A DNA stretch of 64,000 nt from Thalassospira xiamenensis M-5 = DSM 17429 (GCF_000300235.2 NZ_CP004388.1:2089501-2153500), one strand, 5' to 3'. Counted from the first letter of the stretch, positions 9,668-19,474 are shown. Notes: generated from the sequence alone by a model not told the origin. Numbers and translations are program-made.

Positions 9668-9691
9668 AGGGCGGCACAGAGGTGCCGCCCT
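9668..9691 (-). other. Intercistronic hairpin after aotJ
   Basis: AGGGCGGCAC (9668-9677) pairs perfectly with GTGCCGCCCT (9682-9691) around a 4-nt loop, 14 nt beyond the aotJ stop, with no T-run. Hairpins in this position are known to protect the mRNA of the periplasmic binding protein, which is needed in excess over the permeases. Confidence 0.75.
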
Positions 9692-9705
9692 AAACTGCTT
9701 TCCGA

Positions 9706-10503
9706 TCAATTCGGGTGTAGGTTGATTTCTTCGAAATATTTTTTGTTGATTTCCTGATAGGAACCATTAGCAAGCATCTCAGCCAGTGCCTTGTTCAGGA
9801 TTTCCTTCAGGTCCTGATCTTCTTTGCGAATGCCGATACCGGCACCCTCGCCAAAGAATTCTTTGGGAGCAAAAGTATCCGACACGAAAGCATAGCCTTT
9901 ACCTTCATCGGATTTGACCCATTCAACGAGAACACCGGAATCGGCCAGTGTTGCATCAATGCGGCCAGCCGTAAGATCAAGCAGGGCATTGTCCTGCGTG
10001 TCATACATACGAATTTCGGCGTTCGGGAAATTGTCTTCGAGGAATGCAGAGTGAGTGGTCGAACGCTGAACGCCTATTACGAGACCATCAAGCGCGTCTT
10101 CGACAACCGCGCCATCTTTCCAAGCCTCGACAGACATGCCTTCCTTACCAACAAAGACTGCCGGTGTGGTGCTGTAGTAGTTGGTGAAGTCAATGGAACG
10201 TTTACGTTCTTCGGTGATCGACATCTGGGCGATAATCGCATCGTATTTTTTCGCCAAAAGACCCGGAATGATCCCGTCCCAGTCCTGGGCTACGATTTCA
10301 CATTCGATACCAGCCGTTTCACAAAGTTTTACCGCGAAATCGACGTCAAACCCCTGCAGTTTGCCATCCTTGTCGACATAGTTGAACGGAGGGTATGCAC
10401 CTTCGGTTGCGATGACGACTTTTTCCCAGGCTGCACTTGCTGCCGATGCACTCAGTGCGACACCCATGGCTGCAGCGGTTGCAACCTTGATCCAGTTTTT
10501 CAT
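9706..10503 (-). CDS. aotJ: Periplasmic basic-amino-acid binding protein (AotJ/ArgT-like)
   Basis: Solute-binding protein of 265 aa (SBP_bac_3 family). It has a clear signal peptide ending near ASAASAA at about residue 24. The mature start resembles ArgT/HisJ (ATEGAYPPFNYVDKDGKLQGFDVD), and it contains the typical TEERKRSIDFTNYY segment. It delivers the ligand to the AotQM permease. It lies between the ATPase gene (84 nt upstream) and the permeases. Lysine/arginine/ornithine or histidine binding is likely; the precise ligand is inference. Confidence 0.9.
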   Translation of the reverse strand: MKNWIKVATAAAMGVALSASAASAAWEKVVIATEGAYPPFNYVDKDGKLQGFDVDFAVKLCETAGIECEIVAQDWDGIIPGLLAKKYDAIIAQMSITEERKRSIDFTNYYSTTPAVFVGKEGMSVEAWKDGAVVEDALDGLVIGVQRSTTHSAFLEDNFPNAEIRMYDTQDNALLDLTAGRIDATLADSGVLVEWVKSDEGKGYAFVSDTFAPKEFFGEGAGIGIRKEDQDLKEILNKALAEMLANGSYQEINKKYFEEINLHPN

Positions 10504-10587
10504 TCATAGTCTCCCTTGTTGTTGAGAACAGGCCGTGTCGACACTGTCCTTTTCGGAAGGTTCTTTAAGGGAACCGTCCTTTCCAGA

Positions 10588-11361
10588 TCAGAAATCTCGC
10601 TGAAGGAATTGCTTCATGCGCTCTGATTTTGGATTTTCGAAAACTTCTTTCGGGGCACCAAACTCTTCGACCAGTCCCTGATGAAGATACATAACGTGGC
10701 TTGATACGCCTTTGGCAAATCCCATCTCGTGGGTTACAACGAGCATGGTTCGGCCTTCTTCGGCAAGGCCCGTCATAACGTGCAGAACCTCGCCAACCAA
10801 TTCGGGGTCAAGAGCCGATGTCGGTTCGTCAAACAGCAGAACTTCGGGCTCTATCGCCAAAGCACGGGCAATGGCAGCGCGTTGTTGCTGTCCGCCGGAA
10901 ATATGGCCGGGATAATAGTCGCGGCGTTCATACATCCCTACTTTGTGAAGCAGTGCATCAGCACGTTCTATTGCTTCTGTTTTGGGAATGCCAAGAACAT
11001 GCACCGGTGCTTCGATCACGTTTTCAAGAATGGTCAGATGGCTCCAAAGATTGAAGCTTTGAAAGACCATGGCTAATTTGGTGCGAATGCGTTGAAGCTG
11101 TTTCTTATCGGCGGGCTCCTGACTTCCGTCTTTCAGGCCGCGCATTTTGATCAGTTCGCCGTGGACATGCACGGCACCGGAATTCGGTGTTTCAAGAAGG
11201 TTGATACAACGCAAAAAGGTACTTTTGCCAGAACCGGACGAACCGATGATCGAAATCACGTCACCGGTATTCGCGGTCAGATCAATACCTTTGAGGACTT
11301 CATGCTCCCCAAAGCTTTTGAACATCCCTTCGACCTTTAGGGCGGGTATGTTTGTGCTCAT
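10588..11361 (-). CDS. aotP: Polar amino-acid ABC ATPase (AotP/HisP-like)
   Basis: ATPase of the importer (257 aa). Walker [10 protein letters not shown] is at residues 40-48, followed by the signature ISGGQQQR and Walker B VLLFDEP. The insertion after Walker A (about 62-80) is typical of HisP/AotP. I start at 11361 (MSTNIPAL) because the family begins there; an upstream in-frame extension to 11424 has no family resemblance. A weak AGGGG lies about 13 nt upstream. It is the first gene of the importer unit, so its promoter lies in the 417-bp spacer to its left on the transcript. Confidence 0.9.
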   Translation of the reverse strand: MSTNIPALKVEGMFKSFGEHEVLKGIDLTANTGDVISIIGSSGSGKSTFLRCINLLETPNSGAVHVHGELIKMRGLKDGSQEPADKKQLQRIRTKLAMVFQSFNLWSHLTILENVIEAPVHVLGIPKTEAIERADALLHKVGMYERRDYYPGHISGGQQQRAAIARALAIEPEVLLFDEPTSALDPELVGEVLHVMTGLAEEGRTMLVVTHEMGFAKGVSSHVMYLHQGLVEEFGAPKEVFENPKSERMKQFLQRDF

Positions 11362-11778
11362 ATCGAGATAAAAAGTCCCCTGTTGAAAGTTCTTGTTGTG
11401 TCGGGCCAGTCCGATCCGCATCAAATCGATGCTTCACCCCTTTGGACAATCCCAATCACATTTTCCCCTGAATAATTGCCTGTCTGGGCACCGTAATTCT
11501 ACTGATTTTTTGCAGTTATATGAAGAAAACGGTCGTCACGGCATTATATTTGGTCGGGCTTTGGAAAGCTTGGCAAATATACTGCTGTGCCAAGTGGTTT
11601 TACGCAATAAAAATTCCCGCCATTGCCAAGGGCACCGAATCACCCATGGATCTGCAGTAAATTTTTGCACATAAATCTTGGCGATTTGATTTTCGACCAT
11701 TTTTACGGCAGCCAAATGGCAAATTAAAAGCCTGCACCATGATTAACACACGATGCGGGGACCAATTATGACAAAGGG
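11362..11778. other. 417-bp spacer upstream of aotP
   Basis: No gene is supported. The stretch must hold the aotP promoter and the end of the chemoreceptor transcript. I see an inverted repeat CTTGGCA-N12-TGCCAAG at 11569-11594 and a smaller one, GCATC-N5-GATGC, at 11418-11432. Either could be an operator, for example for an arginine or nitrogen regulator. No convincing -35/-10 pair and no clear terminator hairpin were found. Confidence 0.45.
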
Positions 11779-13722
11779 TCAATTGTCGCGAACCGTTTTA
11801 AGGAAGCCAATCACTTCCTGACGAAGCTTTCCAGCCAAAGCCTGCATTTCATTTGACGACTGCAAAAGGGCACGGGCTTCGTCACTGACCATGGTAGAAG
11901 CATCGGAAACTGCCGATACGTTACGCGAAACATCCTGCGTTCCCGATGCGGCTCGTTGCACGCTATCTGCAATTTCCTGCGTCGCAGCTCCCTGTTGCTC
12001 AACAGCCGCGGCGATCGCATTGCAGAACTCGTTAATCCGTTCGATTGTTGTGGTGATATCGCCGATCTCTGTTACCGAGCGGGTAGACGAGGACTGTATG
12101 CCATGGACCTGCGTCTGAATGTCGCCGGTCGCCTTGTCTGTCTGATTGGCAAGAGATTTGACCTCGCCGGCGACAACGGCAAAACCTTTGCCTGCATCTC
12201 CGGCGCGAGCAGCTTCGATGGTGGCGTTCAGGGCCAAAAGGTTTGTCTGCCCTGCAATATCTTGAATTAAGCCGACAACCTTTCCAATCCGTTCTGCTGC
12301 ATCGGCAAGCTCCGTAATCGTCTGGCTGGTATTATTCACACCGTCAACTGCCATGCTCGCAACCTGGATCGATTGCGTAACTTGCGCTGCGATTTCCCTG
12401 ATGGCGGCAGATAATTCCTCGGTGGCGGATGCGACGGTCTGAACGCTTTCAGTCGTCTCGGCTGCGGCTTTGGAAACGGCAGCTGCCCGCGCATTGGATT
12501 CTTCGGCACTTGCTGTCAGCTGTTTGGCTACATGCTGGGTCTGCTCGGACGCATGTGCGACAGTTTCAACGATCGAAAGGACATTTTTCTCGAAATTGTC
12601 TGCCATTTGGTTGAGTGCGCGTCTGCGTTCCTCCGCCAGCCGTTTTGTGGCGGCCTCGTTCTCTTCGGCAAGGCGTTCCATTTCGATAGCATTGTCCTTG
12701 AATACAACAACAGCAGCAGCCATTGAACCGATTTCATCCTTGAGTTCGGTACCCGGTACTTCTACGCTGCGATCACCATTTGCAAGGCGTGTCATGGCAT
12801 CTGTCATGCTTAGAACGGGTCTCGATACCCATTGGCGCACCAAAATCCCCAGAAGTCCCATTATGGCAAGGACCGCGATAATGGCTGTGATAACGGATGT
12901 CTGCCGGAAGTTTGTCAGTGACAGGTAAGCAAGGTCACGGTCGATGGCAAAGCCAAGGTACCAGCTTACGGCAGGCAGACCTTCAACCTTGAAGAAAGTG
13001 AAAATTTGATCACCACTTCCATTCAGGACGTCATCTATGCCTTCCTGAACAGTCGGGGTACTCTCCGGAAAGGCTTCTGCAATTGGTTTGAGGGTTAAAT
13101 TGGTATCAGGATGGATCAGGATAGTTCCTTGGTCGTTAACCAGAAATCCGTACCCGATCCCGCCCAGATCAACGCTCCGCACCAGTTCCCCCAAGGTGGT
13201 GATGTCAATATCTCCCCCTACGACGCCAACGATTTTCCCATCAGAAGAAACCGGTGTAGTCGCTGTCACAATCAGCTTTCCAGTTGAGGCATCCGTATAA
13301 GGTTCGGTAAGCGTACTGCCACCTGCGGTAACTGCGTCCGAATACCATGGTCGTTTACGTGGATCGTAATCGGCAGGCAGTTCGTCCGGTGGAAACATCA
13401 GCATTTCTCCAGATGCACTGCCAAAATACGAGAACATGAATGTATTGGCGAGGGCAGGGCGGCTGACCAGATCCTTCACACTGTCACTGTCATTCTTCCG
13501 GGCAATGTTTTGCCCAAGGCTCTCTACCAGCAACTTTCGGCCCTCAATCCAATTTGCGATCCCGGTTGTTGCCAGAGAACCCGTTTCAATCAGCTTGGAT
13601 TGAAGTGAATCCTGAATTGCAGATCTTTGTTGAAGGTCGAAATACAGAATGAATGCCACAAATGTGGTCACAACAATCAGTGCCGCTGCCAAAAGAATAC
13701 GGCTGCCAATATTCAGTGACAT
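11779..13722 (-). CDS. Methyl-accepting chemotaxis protein with Cache sensor
   Basis: Chemoreceptor of 647 aa. It has an N-terminal membrane helix (about 8-28) and a periplasmic double-Cache region (about 40-275, with the dCache-like [16 protein letters not shown] and KRPWYSDA segments). A second membrane helix lies at about 281-303, followed by HAMP and a cytoplasmic signalling rod whose tip reads [19 protein letters not shown]. Ligands of such sensors are often amino acids or organic acids, which would suit the adjacent amino-acid importer, but this is inference. Start at 13722 (MSLNIGS): GGAG lies 8 nt upstream; the longer reading to 13749 lacks a ribosome site. Confidence 0.93.
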   Translation of the reverse strand: MSLNIGSRILLAAALIVVTTFVAFILYFDLQQRSAIQDSLQSKLIETGSLATTGIANWIEGRKLLVESLGQNIARKNDSDSVKDLVSRPALANTFMFSYFGSASGEMLMFPPDELPADYDPRKRPWYSDAVTAGGSTLTEPYTDASTGKLIVTATTPVSSDGKIVGVVGGDIDITTLGELVRSVDLGGIGYGFLVNDQGTILIHPDTNLTLKPIAEAFPESTPTVQEGIDDVLNGSGDQIFTFFKVEGLPAVSWYLGFAIDRDLAYLSLTNFRQTSVITAIIAVLAIMGLLGILVRQWVSRPVLSMTDAMTRLANGDRSVEVPGTELKDEIGSMAAAVVVFKDNAIEMERLAEENEAATKRLAEERRRALNQMADNFEKNVLSIVETVAHASEQTQHVAKQLTASAEESNARAAAVSKAAAETTESVQTVASATEELSAAIREIAAQVTQSIQVASMAVDGVNNTSQTITELADAAERIGKVVGLIQDIAGQTNLLALNATIEAARAGDAGKGFAVVAGEVKSLANQTDKATGDIQTQVHGIQSSSTRSVTEIGDITTTIERINEFCNAIAAAVEQQGAATQEIADSVQRAASGTQDVSRNVSAVSDASTMVSDEARALLQSSNEMQALAGKLRQEVIGFLKTVRDN

Positions 13723-13940
13723 CAGGTTTTCTCCGCTGATACACTCCACCCTGTTTTATCAGGTTGGCATCATGTACCCCGGTTACAAGAGAACTTAAGC
13801 ACCCCAAATATTAGTAAAAGGCGTTTGATTTTATCTGGCTTAATCGTGTGATTGAACTGAACCGACTCATGCGTGCGAATAAACGCGATGACAAACACTT
13901 GTCTTAGCGCTGTTCAAAATTCGGCTAATAATAAGGGAGG

Positions 13941-14030
13941 TGGCGGAGAGACAGGGATTCGAACCCTGGGTACCCGTAAAGGCACGCCGGTTTTCAAGAC
14001 CGGTGCATTCAACCACTCTGCCATCTCTCC
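13941..14030 (-). tRNA. tRNA-Ser(UGA)
   Basis: A 90-nt class II tRNA. Acceptor GGAGAGA pairs with TCTCTCC. The anticodon stem CCGGT/ACCGG holds loop CTTGAAA, giving anticodon TGA. The long variable arm is GCGTGCCTTTACGGGTACC. The T arm carries GTTCGAATC, and the 3' CCA is encoded. It reads UCA and UCG serine codons. Confidence 0.97.
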
Positions 14031-14289
14031 GCATTGTGGTGGCGGTTATCGCCCTGCGCGCTCTCAATAAATTGCCGGGATGCACCTGTCAATATGCCAG
14101 TGCCGGCTTTGTTAAATTTCTTAGGGGGGTAATTTACGCTCAGGCATGCTCGAGACATTTAACAAGTCTTAACGTGTAAGACGGTATCAGCATTATGAAG
14201 CGCACAAAATGAGTGCAGATACAAAGATGACAGGATCCCCTTTCAAACTGATTGGGAATTTTAAATTGAACCGGCACGAGGCGAGCAAA

Positions 14290-15297
14290 ATGAATTATCG
14301 GACCATCGGGACTTTAGCGTCAATTATTGGCATGCTCGTGACGGCTTCACCTGTTCTTGCTCAAACCAATACCGATGAATTACCGGCCTTTACGACCGAG
14401 GGTTTTGATGTGTGGCTGGCTGATTTCAAAAAGGATGCCGCGTCAAAGGGCATTTCCCAATCTACATTGGATGTTGCCTTTGCAAACACACAGCCGATCC
14501 CGAAAGTTATCGAGTATGATCGCAGCCAGCCAGAATTCAAACTGACCTTCGAACAGTATTTACAGCGTGTGGTCCCGCAGTCTCGAATAGATGAGGGACG
14601 CCGCAAATATGCCGAGAACCGTACCGTCATTGATGCTGCTGCCAAGAAATACGGTGTTCCGGGGCATTACCTGACGGCGTTCTGGGGAATTGAAACCGGG
14701 TTTGGACGTCATACTGGTGGATATTCGGTTGTTGACTCTCTCGCAACCCTGGCCTTTGAAGGTCGGCGCGCAGAATATTTCCGCACTGAACTGATCAATG
14801 CGCTTAAAATCATTGATGCAGGACATATCGCGGCAGAAAAGATGGAAGGGTCCTGGGCCGGTGCCATGGGGCAGGCGCAATTTATGCCCTCTACCTTCCT
14901 GAATTATGCGCGCGATGGAAATGGCGATGGAAAGATTGATCTTTGGGGTGCCAAGGAAGACGTGTTTGCCTCTGCTGCGAATTATCTGTCGACCGTTGGC
15001 TGGAAAACGGATGAACGCTGGGGCCGCAAGGTCAGCATTCCCGAAAATCTTGATAAATCAATGACAGGGCGCGAAATTCGCAAACCGATCAGCGAATGGC
15101 AGAAGCTTGGTGTGCGGATGCCCGACGGTTCCAGCCTGCCATCAGCCGATATGGAAGCCGCAATTGTCATTGTAAATGACGGTGTCGGACCTGCTTATAT
15201 GGTTTATAACAATTTCCACACCATCATGCATTGGAATCGATCTACCTATTTTGCAATTGCAGTTGGTACACTTGCTGATGCGATTGCGGGTCGCTAG
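14290..15297 (+). CDS. MltB-family lytic murein transglycosylase
   Basis: Periplasmic peptidoglycan lyase of the GH103/MltB type (335 aa). A signal peptide ends at about residue 24 (ASPVLA-Q) without a lipobox cysteine, so it is a soluble rather than lipid-anchored form. The catalytic glutamate is E135 in FWGIETGFG, and the family motif AGAMGQAQFMPS follows. Start at 14290, because GAGGCGAG lies just upstream and the signal peptide begins there; the longer in-frame reading from 14209 puts 27 polar residues in front. First of three consecutive cell-wall genes. Confidence 0.92.
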   Translation: MNYRTIGTLASIIGMLVTASPVLAQTNTDELPAFTTEGFDVWLADFKKDAASKGISQSTLDVAFANTQPIPKVIEYDRSQPEFKLTFEQYLQRVVPQSRIDEGRRKYAENRTVIDAAAKKYGVPGHYLTAFWGIETGFGRHTGGYSVVDSLATLAFEGRRAEYFRTELINALKIIDAGHIAAEKMEGSWAGAMGQAQFMPSTFLNYARDGNGDGKIDLWGAKEDVFASAANYLSTVGWKTDERWGRKVSIPENLDKSMTGREIRKPISEWQKLGVRMPDGSSLPSADMEAAIVIVNDGVGPAYMVYNNFHTIMHWNRSTYFAIAVGTLADAIAGR

Positions 15298-15348
15298 TTA
15301 TTCTGGATTTATCAAATACAGGTTCAATATCTGGACGGGGACAACTGA

Positions 15349-16419
15349 ATGCCGAGAAACGCGCGCAAGGCGCTTGTACAGGGCTGGAACAAAGGCCGTT
15401 GGGCTGCTGGTGCACTTGCCATGACCGTTTTATTGGCCGGTTGTGCTGAAACGCAACTTGCTGTCCATGGCGTCAAACGTATTGGAGGCTCCCAACAGCA
15501 GGCACCAGTGCAAGTTGGCTCTTACAAAATTGGCAATCCTTACGAGATAGCAGGGCAATGGTATTACCCGGCGGCCGATTACGAGTACAAGGAAACCGGT
15601 ATTGCATCCTGGTATGGCCCGAAATTCCATGGCAAGAAGACCGCGAATGGCGAAATCTTTGACCAGTACGAGGTATCTGCAGCCCACCGTACACTTCCAA
15701 TGCCAAGTGTGGTGCGTGTGACCAATCTTGAAAATGGACGCTCGCTTAAGGTGCGCATCAACGATCGCGGACCGTTTGCGCATAGCCGTATCATTGATAT
15801 GTCGCGCCGCGCCGCCCAACTTCTTGGGTTCGAGCAAAAAGGAACGGCCAAGGTTATGGTTGAAGTGATCGAAGATGAAAGCCGGCAGATGGCTGCAATT
15901 GCGCAGGGTAAGGCTGCGCCTGCTGTGACAGTAGCAGAACAGCAGACTGTTTCCGCAGCCCCCCGCGATACGGTGGAGACGGTTCAGCTTGATAATGACG
16001 GGCCGATTACGGACAGCGGGGAACCAACAAAGTCGACCATCCGGTTAACGCCGCCAGTTGAGAAGAGAGCAACCACACAATCTGTTGAGCAAACCGCACT
16101 TGACGGTACGGTTGATGAGGGCGAAGTCGTCAGGGTTGAGCCTGTTTCACCGTCTTCAATCTATGTGCAGGCAGGTGCGTTTTCTGTTTATGACAATGCC
16201 CTTAACCTTCGGAACCGCCTGTATGACATGGCACCAAGCAAAATAGAGCCGGTTGACGTAAAGGGAACCACCTTTTACCGCGTTCGCCTTGGACCGTTAA
16301 ATACCGTTCCGGAAGCTGACATTTTGCTCGAGCGGGTCATTGCCACGGGGCAAAATGGTGCAAAAGTTGTCGTCGAATGCGCCGATGGCGCTTTGCAAAG
16401 CAGCGTTTCAGGTTGCTAG
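15349..16419 (+). CDS. rlpA: RlpA-type septal lipoprotein with SPOR domain
   Basis: Outer-membrane lipoprotein of 356 aa. The lipobox LLAGC ends at C32. A double-psi beta-barrel (about 84-180; GIASWYGPKFHGKKTANG, then RINDRGPF) is the RlpA lytic-transglycosylase core. After a Thr/Glu-rich linker, a SPOR domain (about 270-350, beginning SIYVQAGAFS) binds denuded septal glycan. RlpA acts at cell separation. The conserved active-site glutamate and aspartate of the barrel appear to be present (GEIFD and RINDRGP). Placed between the MltB-type enzyme and the carboxypeptidase. Confidence 0.93.
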   Translation: MPRNARKALVQGWNKGRWAAGALAMTVLLAGCAETQLAVHGVKRIGGSQQQAPVQVGSYKIGNPYEIAGQWYYPAADYEYKETGIASWYGPKFHGKKTANGEIFDQYEVSAAHRTLPMPSVVRVTNLENGRSLKVRINDRGPFAHSRIIDMSRRAAQLLGFEQKGTAKVMVEVIEDESRQMAAIAQGKAAPAVTVAEQQTVSAAPRDTVETVQLDNDGPITDSGEPTKSTIRLTPPVEKRATTQSVEQTALDGTVDEGEVVRVEPVSPSSIYVQAGAFSVYDNALNLRNRLYDMAPSKIEPVDVKGTTFYRVRLGPLNTVPEADILLERVIATGQNGAKVVVECADGALQSSVSGC

Positions 16420-16487
16420 GAATTTGTCGAAAAGTCGAAGCGGTTGCACAATTTTGCCGGATTTGCGACATAGAGACCGATCTTTGT

Positions 16488-16514
16488 CCGCCGCAGCAAC
16501 GGCGGTACGATTTT
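16488..16514 (+). terminator. Possible weak terminator after rlpA
   Basis: CCGCCG-CAGCAA-CGGCGG hairpin followed, after TACGA, by five Ts. The stem is short and the T-run offset, so it may attenuate rather than stop transcription into the dacC-like gene. Confidence 0.45.
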
Positions 16515-16542
16515 TGAATTTAAAGAATAAGGTTAGGACGTT

Positions 16543-17715
16543 ATGAGTTTGATGCCGCCAATTCCGTTCAAGACAAAACTGAACCGGGTAGTGGCCGGGG
16601 CCGCGATATTCGGCTCGGCCATGGCGATATCCCTGACCAGTGCATACGCCCTCGAGACAACTGCACGCGAAGCCTATCTGATGGATTTCGACACCGGTAC
16701 GGTCTTGCTTGACAAGAATGGTGACGCGCTTACCGAACCGGCATCAATGACCAAAATGATGACGGTTCATATGCTGTTTGATCGCATCAAAAGTGGCAGC
16801 GTATCGCTTGATGACACGTTTCATGTTAGCGAGAAAGCATGGCGCAAGGGCGGATCGAAAATGTTCGTCGAGGTAAACTCCGATGTTTCGGTCAACGATT
16901 TGCTGCATGGCATTATTGTTCAGTCGGGAAATGACGCCGCCATTGTCGTCGCCGAAGGACTGGCTGGAACCGAAGAAGCCTTTGCTGAGGAAATGACCGC
17001 CGAAGCCCGCAAAATCGGTATGACAAAATCCGTGTTTAAAAACGCAACCGGCTGGCCAGATGAAAGCCATCTGGTCACGGTGCACGATCTCGCTATTCTT
17101 GCACGCGACACCATCCGGAATTTTCCCGAGCTTTATAAGCTCTATGCCGTAAAGGAATTCACGTATAACGGTATTCGCCAGCCAAACAGGAATCCGCTTT
17201 TGGGCACCAGTGCCGGCGTGGATGGCATGAAAACCGGTCACACTGAAACGGCTGGCTATGGCCTGACCGCGACAGCAGAACGTGATGGTCGACGCCTTAT
17301 TCTTGTGGTGAATGGTCTGGGTTCCGTACGTGAACGCCGGACAGAGTCCCAAAAATTGCTCGATTGGGGCTTCCGCGAATTTGACAATTACGACCTGTTT
17401 GATTCCGGCGAAGTTGTAAGCTCAGCCAACGTCTGGCTTGGTTCTGAAGCAAAAGTCGATCTGGTCACCGATCAGGACATTCTTTTGACTCTGCCGCGCA
17501 CCAATCGTGACGACATGAAAGTTTCGGTCGTTTACGAAGGCCCAATTCCGGCTCCAATTGCTGCGGGACAGCAGGTTGCAACGCTTAAAGTCGAACTTCC
17601 AGGCGGAGAGCCGCATGAATTCCCACTTTACGCGGCAACCGAAGTTGATCGCCTTGGCTTTATTGGTCGCATCGGTGCGGCAATCAAATACCTGCTTTGG
17701 GGAGCAAACGGGTGA
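16543..17715 (+). CDS. D-alanyl-D-alanine carboxypeptidase (DacC/DacF-like)
   Basis: Low-molecular-weight penicillin-binding protein of 390 aa that trims the terminal D-Ala of the stem pentapeptide. It has a signal peptide (cleavage near residue 36, SAYA-LE). The catalytic motifs are S68-M-T-K71, S128-G-N130 and K230-T-G. A C-terminal PBP5_C domain (about 280-370) and a terminal amphipathic stretch would hold it to the inner membrane. Its TGA stop overlaps the GTG start of tmk (GTGA), so tmk is translationally coupled. Confidence 0.94.
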   Translation: MSLMPPIPFKTKLNRVVAGAAIFGSAMAISLTSAYALETTAREAYLMDFDTGTVLLDKNGDALTEPASMTKMMTVHMLFDRIKSGSVSLDDTFHVSEKAWRKGGSKMFVEVNSDVSVNDLLHGIIVQSGNDAAIVVAEGLAGTEEAFAEEMTAEARKIGMTKSVFKNATGWPDESHLVTVHDLAILARDTIRNFPELYKLYAVKEFTYNGIRQPNRNPLLGTSAGVDGMKTGHTETAGYGLTATAERDGRRLILVVNGLGSVRERRTESQKLLDWGFREFDNYDLFDSGEVVSSANVWLGSEAKVDLVTDQDILLTLPRTNRDDMKVSVVYEGPIPAPIAAGQQVATLKVELPGGEPHEFPLYAATEVDRLGFIGRIGAAIKYLLWGANG

Positions 17716-18371
17716 GTGTGGTGCCCGGTTTATTCATCAGCTTTGAAGGTGGTGAAGGCAGTGGCAAAACAACCCAGATACGTCGGCTTGAGAGCTGGTT
17801 CAGTCAGCGCGGACGCGCCGTTGTCGTAACCCGAGAACCCGGTGGTTCACCGGGAGCTGAGGAAATCAGAAATCTTTTGCTCACCGGCGACCCGGGACGT
17901 TGGGATGCCGTGACGGAGGCGTTGCTGATGTTTGCATCGCGTCGCGACCATGTTGAACGCACCATTCGCCCTGCACTTTGCGAAGGCAAGGTTGTACTGT
18001 GTGATCGCTTTGCCGATTCCTCAGTCGCCTATCAGGGATATGGTCATGGTCTTGGCGCAGAATATATCCGCAATCTTTGGCACGTCGCGATTGGCGATTT
18101 CAAACCTGATCTGACACTTATTTTTGATCTACCGGTTGATGTCGGTCTGAAACGGGCGGGGGCTAGATTTGCCAATGTTAGTGCGGCAGAAGACCGCTTT
18201 GAGCGTATGGGATCAGATTTCCATCAACGGCTTAGACAGGGCTTTATCGATATTGCCCGTGAAAATCCGGAACGCTGTAAAATTATCGACGCCGACAGTG
18301 ACATCGATACCGTTTCCGAACGCATGATTTCGGCGGTTTCTTCCAGATTATCCGCGCAGGGGATCGGATAA
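17712..18371 (+). CDS. tmk: Thymidylate kinase
   Basis: Phosphorylates dTMP to dTDP (219 aa). The P-loop GGEGSGKT is at residues 13-20, the DR motif in DRFADSSVAYQGYG, and the LID segment RFANVSAAEDRFE near 155. GTG start at 17712: GGGGAG lies 7 nt upstream and the start overlaps the previous stop codon. A TTG seven codons further upstream is less likely. Its stop overlaps holB (TAATG). Confidence 0.96.
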   Translation: MSVVPGLFISFEGGEGSGKTTQIRRLESWFSQRGRAVVVTREPGGSPGAEEIRNLLLTGDPGRWDAVTEALLMFASRRDHVERTIRPALCEGKVVLCDRFADSSVAYQGYGHGLGAEYIRNLWHVAIGDFKPDLTLIFDLPVDVGLKRAGARFANVSAAEDRFERMGSDFHQRLRQGFIDIARENPERCKIIDADSDIDTVSERMISAVSSRLSAQGIG

Positions 18372-19474
18372 TGGCTGTTGATGATCAGGAAGAAAACGGT
18401 ACTTTCCCAACGCCCCGTCGCAATGGCCATTTCGTAGGTCATGACGACGCTGAAAAGACCATTCTGGACGCTTGGAACAGTAAACGCATGCATCATGCAT
18501 GGTTGTTATGCGGCCCCCGCGGGGTCGGCAAGGCAACACTCGCCTATCGTATGGCGCGTTTCGTTCTTTCTGGTGGCAATGAACAGGGCGGCGGGTTGTT
18601 TGGAGATGCTCCCGAAGGACTACATGTTGATCCTGAAAACCCTGTTTTCCGTCGGATTGCAGGGGGTGGGCATGGCGATCTCAAGGTTATTGAACGCCAG
18701 TATGACGAAAAGAAAAAGCGTCTGCAGGGGGAAATTACCGTTGATAGCGTTCGTACGGTTGGCAATTTCATGTCAAAAACCGCTGCCGAAGGCGGCTGGC
18801 GGATTGTCATTGTCGATGCTGCCGATGAATTGAACCGGAACGCGGCCAATGCGATTCTCAAGGTTCTTGAAGAACCGCCTGCGAACGCAATGATGATCCT
18901 GGTTGCGCATCAACCCGGCAAGCTTTTGCCGACGATCCGATCGCGCTGTCGCCGTCTTAATCTTGGTGTTCTTGAAGACCATCAGGTGATCGATCTTCTG
19001 GGGCGCTATTGCTCGGACCTTGATCTTGATGACCGTGATGCGTTGTCTGGTCTGGCAGAAGGCAGTATTGGCCGGGCATTGCAACTGCACGATGTTGGCG
19101 GGCTTGAGTTTTATACCGAAATGGTCCGTTTGCTCGCGGCATTGCCGGATGCGGACGTGCTGGCACAGCATAAATTTTCAGAACGGTTTTCCCTGGCGGA
19201 TCGTGATGCCGCCTTTGCCACGGTGACGAACCTCCTGCATTGGTGGCTCGGTCGTCTGATACGCTTTGCGGCAACAGGGCAGGCGCCGCGCGAAGTGATT
19301 ACGGGGGAATTGCCCGCGATGCAGCGCATGGCCGCTGCGCAACCGCTTGATCAATGGATTGAGGTGTGGGAAAAGATCAGCGAACTGATGAGTGCCACGC
19401 GTGGTTTGCATCTTGATCGCAAACAGGCTCTGCTCAATGCGTTCTTCATGCTTGAAGAAACCATGCGAAACTGA
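18371..19474 (+). CDS. holB: DNA polymerase III delta-prime subunit
   Basis: Clamp-loader subunit of 367 aa. AAA+ fold: P-loop-like GPRGVGKATLAYR at about 43-55 and the sensor region ANAILKVLEEPPA near 160. The four zinc cysteines present in E. coli delta-prime are missing between the P-loop and this region. It starts in the tmk stop codon, and the tmk-holB pair is conserved widely. A rho-independent terminator follows it. Confidence 0.93.
   Translation: MAVDDQEENGTFPTPRRNGHFVGHDDAEKTILDAWNSKRMHHAWLLCGPRGVGKATLAYRMARFVLSGGNEQGGGLFGDAPEGLHVDPENPVFRRIAGGGHGDLKVIERQYDEKKKRLQGEITVDSVRTVGNFMSKTAAEGGWRIVIVDAADELNRNAANAILKVLEEPPANAMMILVAHQPGKLLPTIRSRCRRLNLGVLEDHQVIDLLGRYCSDLDLDDRDALSGLAEGSIGRALQLHDVGGLEFYTEMVRLLAALPDADVLAQHKFSERFSLADRDAAFATVTNLLHWWLGRLIRFAATGQAPREVITGELPAMQRMAAAQPLDQWIEVWEKISELMSATRGLHLDRKQALLNAFFMLEETMRN

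Noticed and set aside
11570..11586. Sigma-54-like GG-N10-GC element on the plus strand
   Set aside because: It points toward the 3' end of the chemoreceptor gene with no gene to drive, and the flanking consensus is poor.
14159..14172. CtrA-like TTAA-N6-TTAA upstream of the MltB-type gene
   Set aside because: The accepted CtrA site has a 7-nt spacer; with 6 nt and low complexity it is probably chance.
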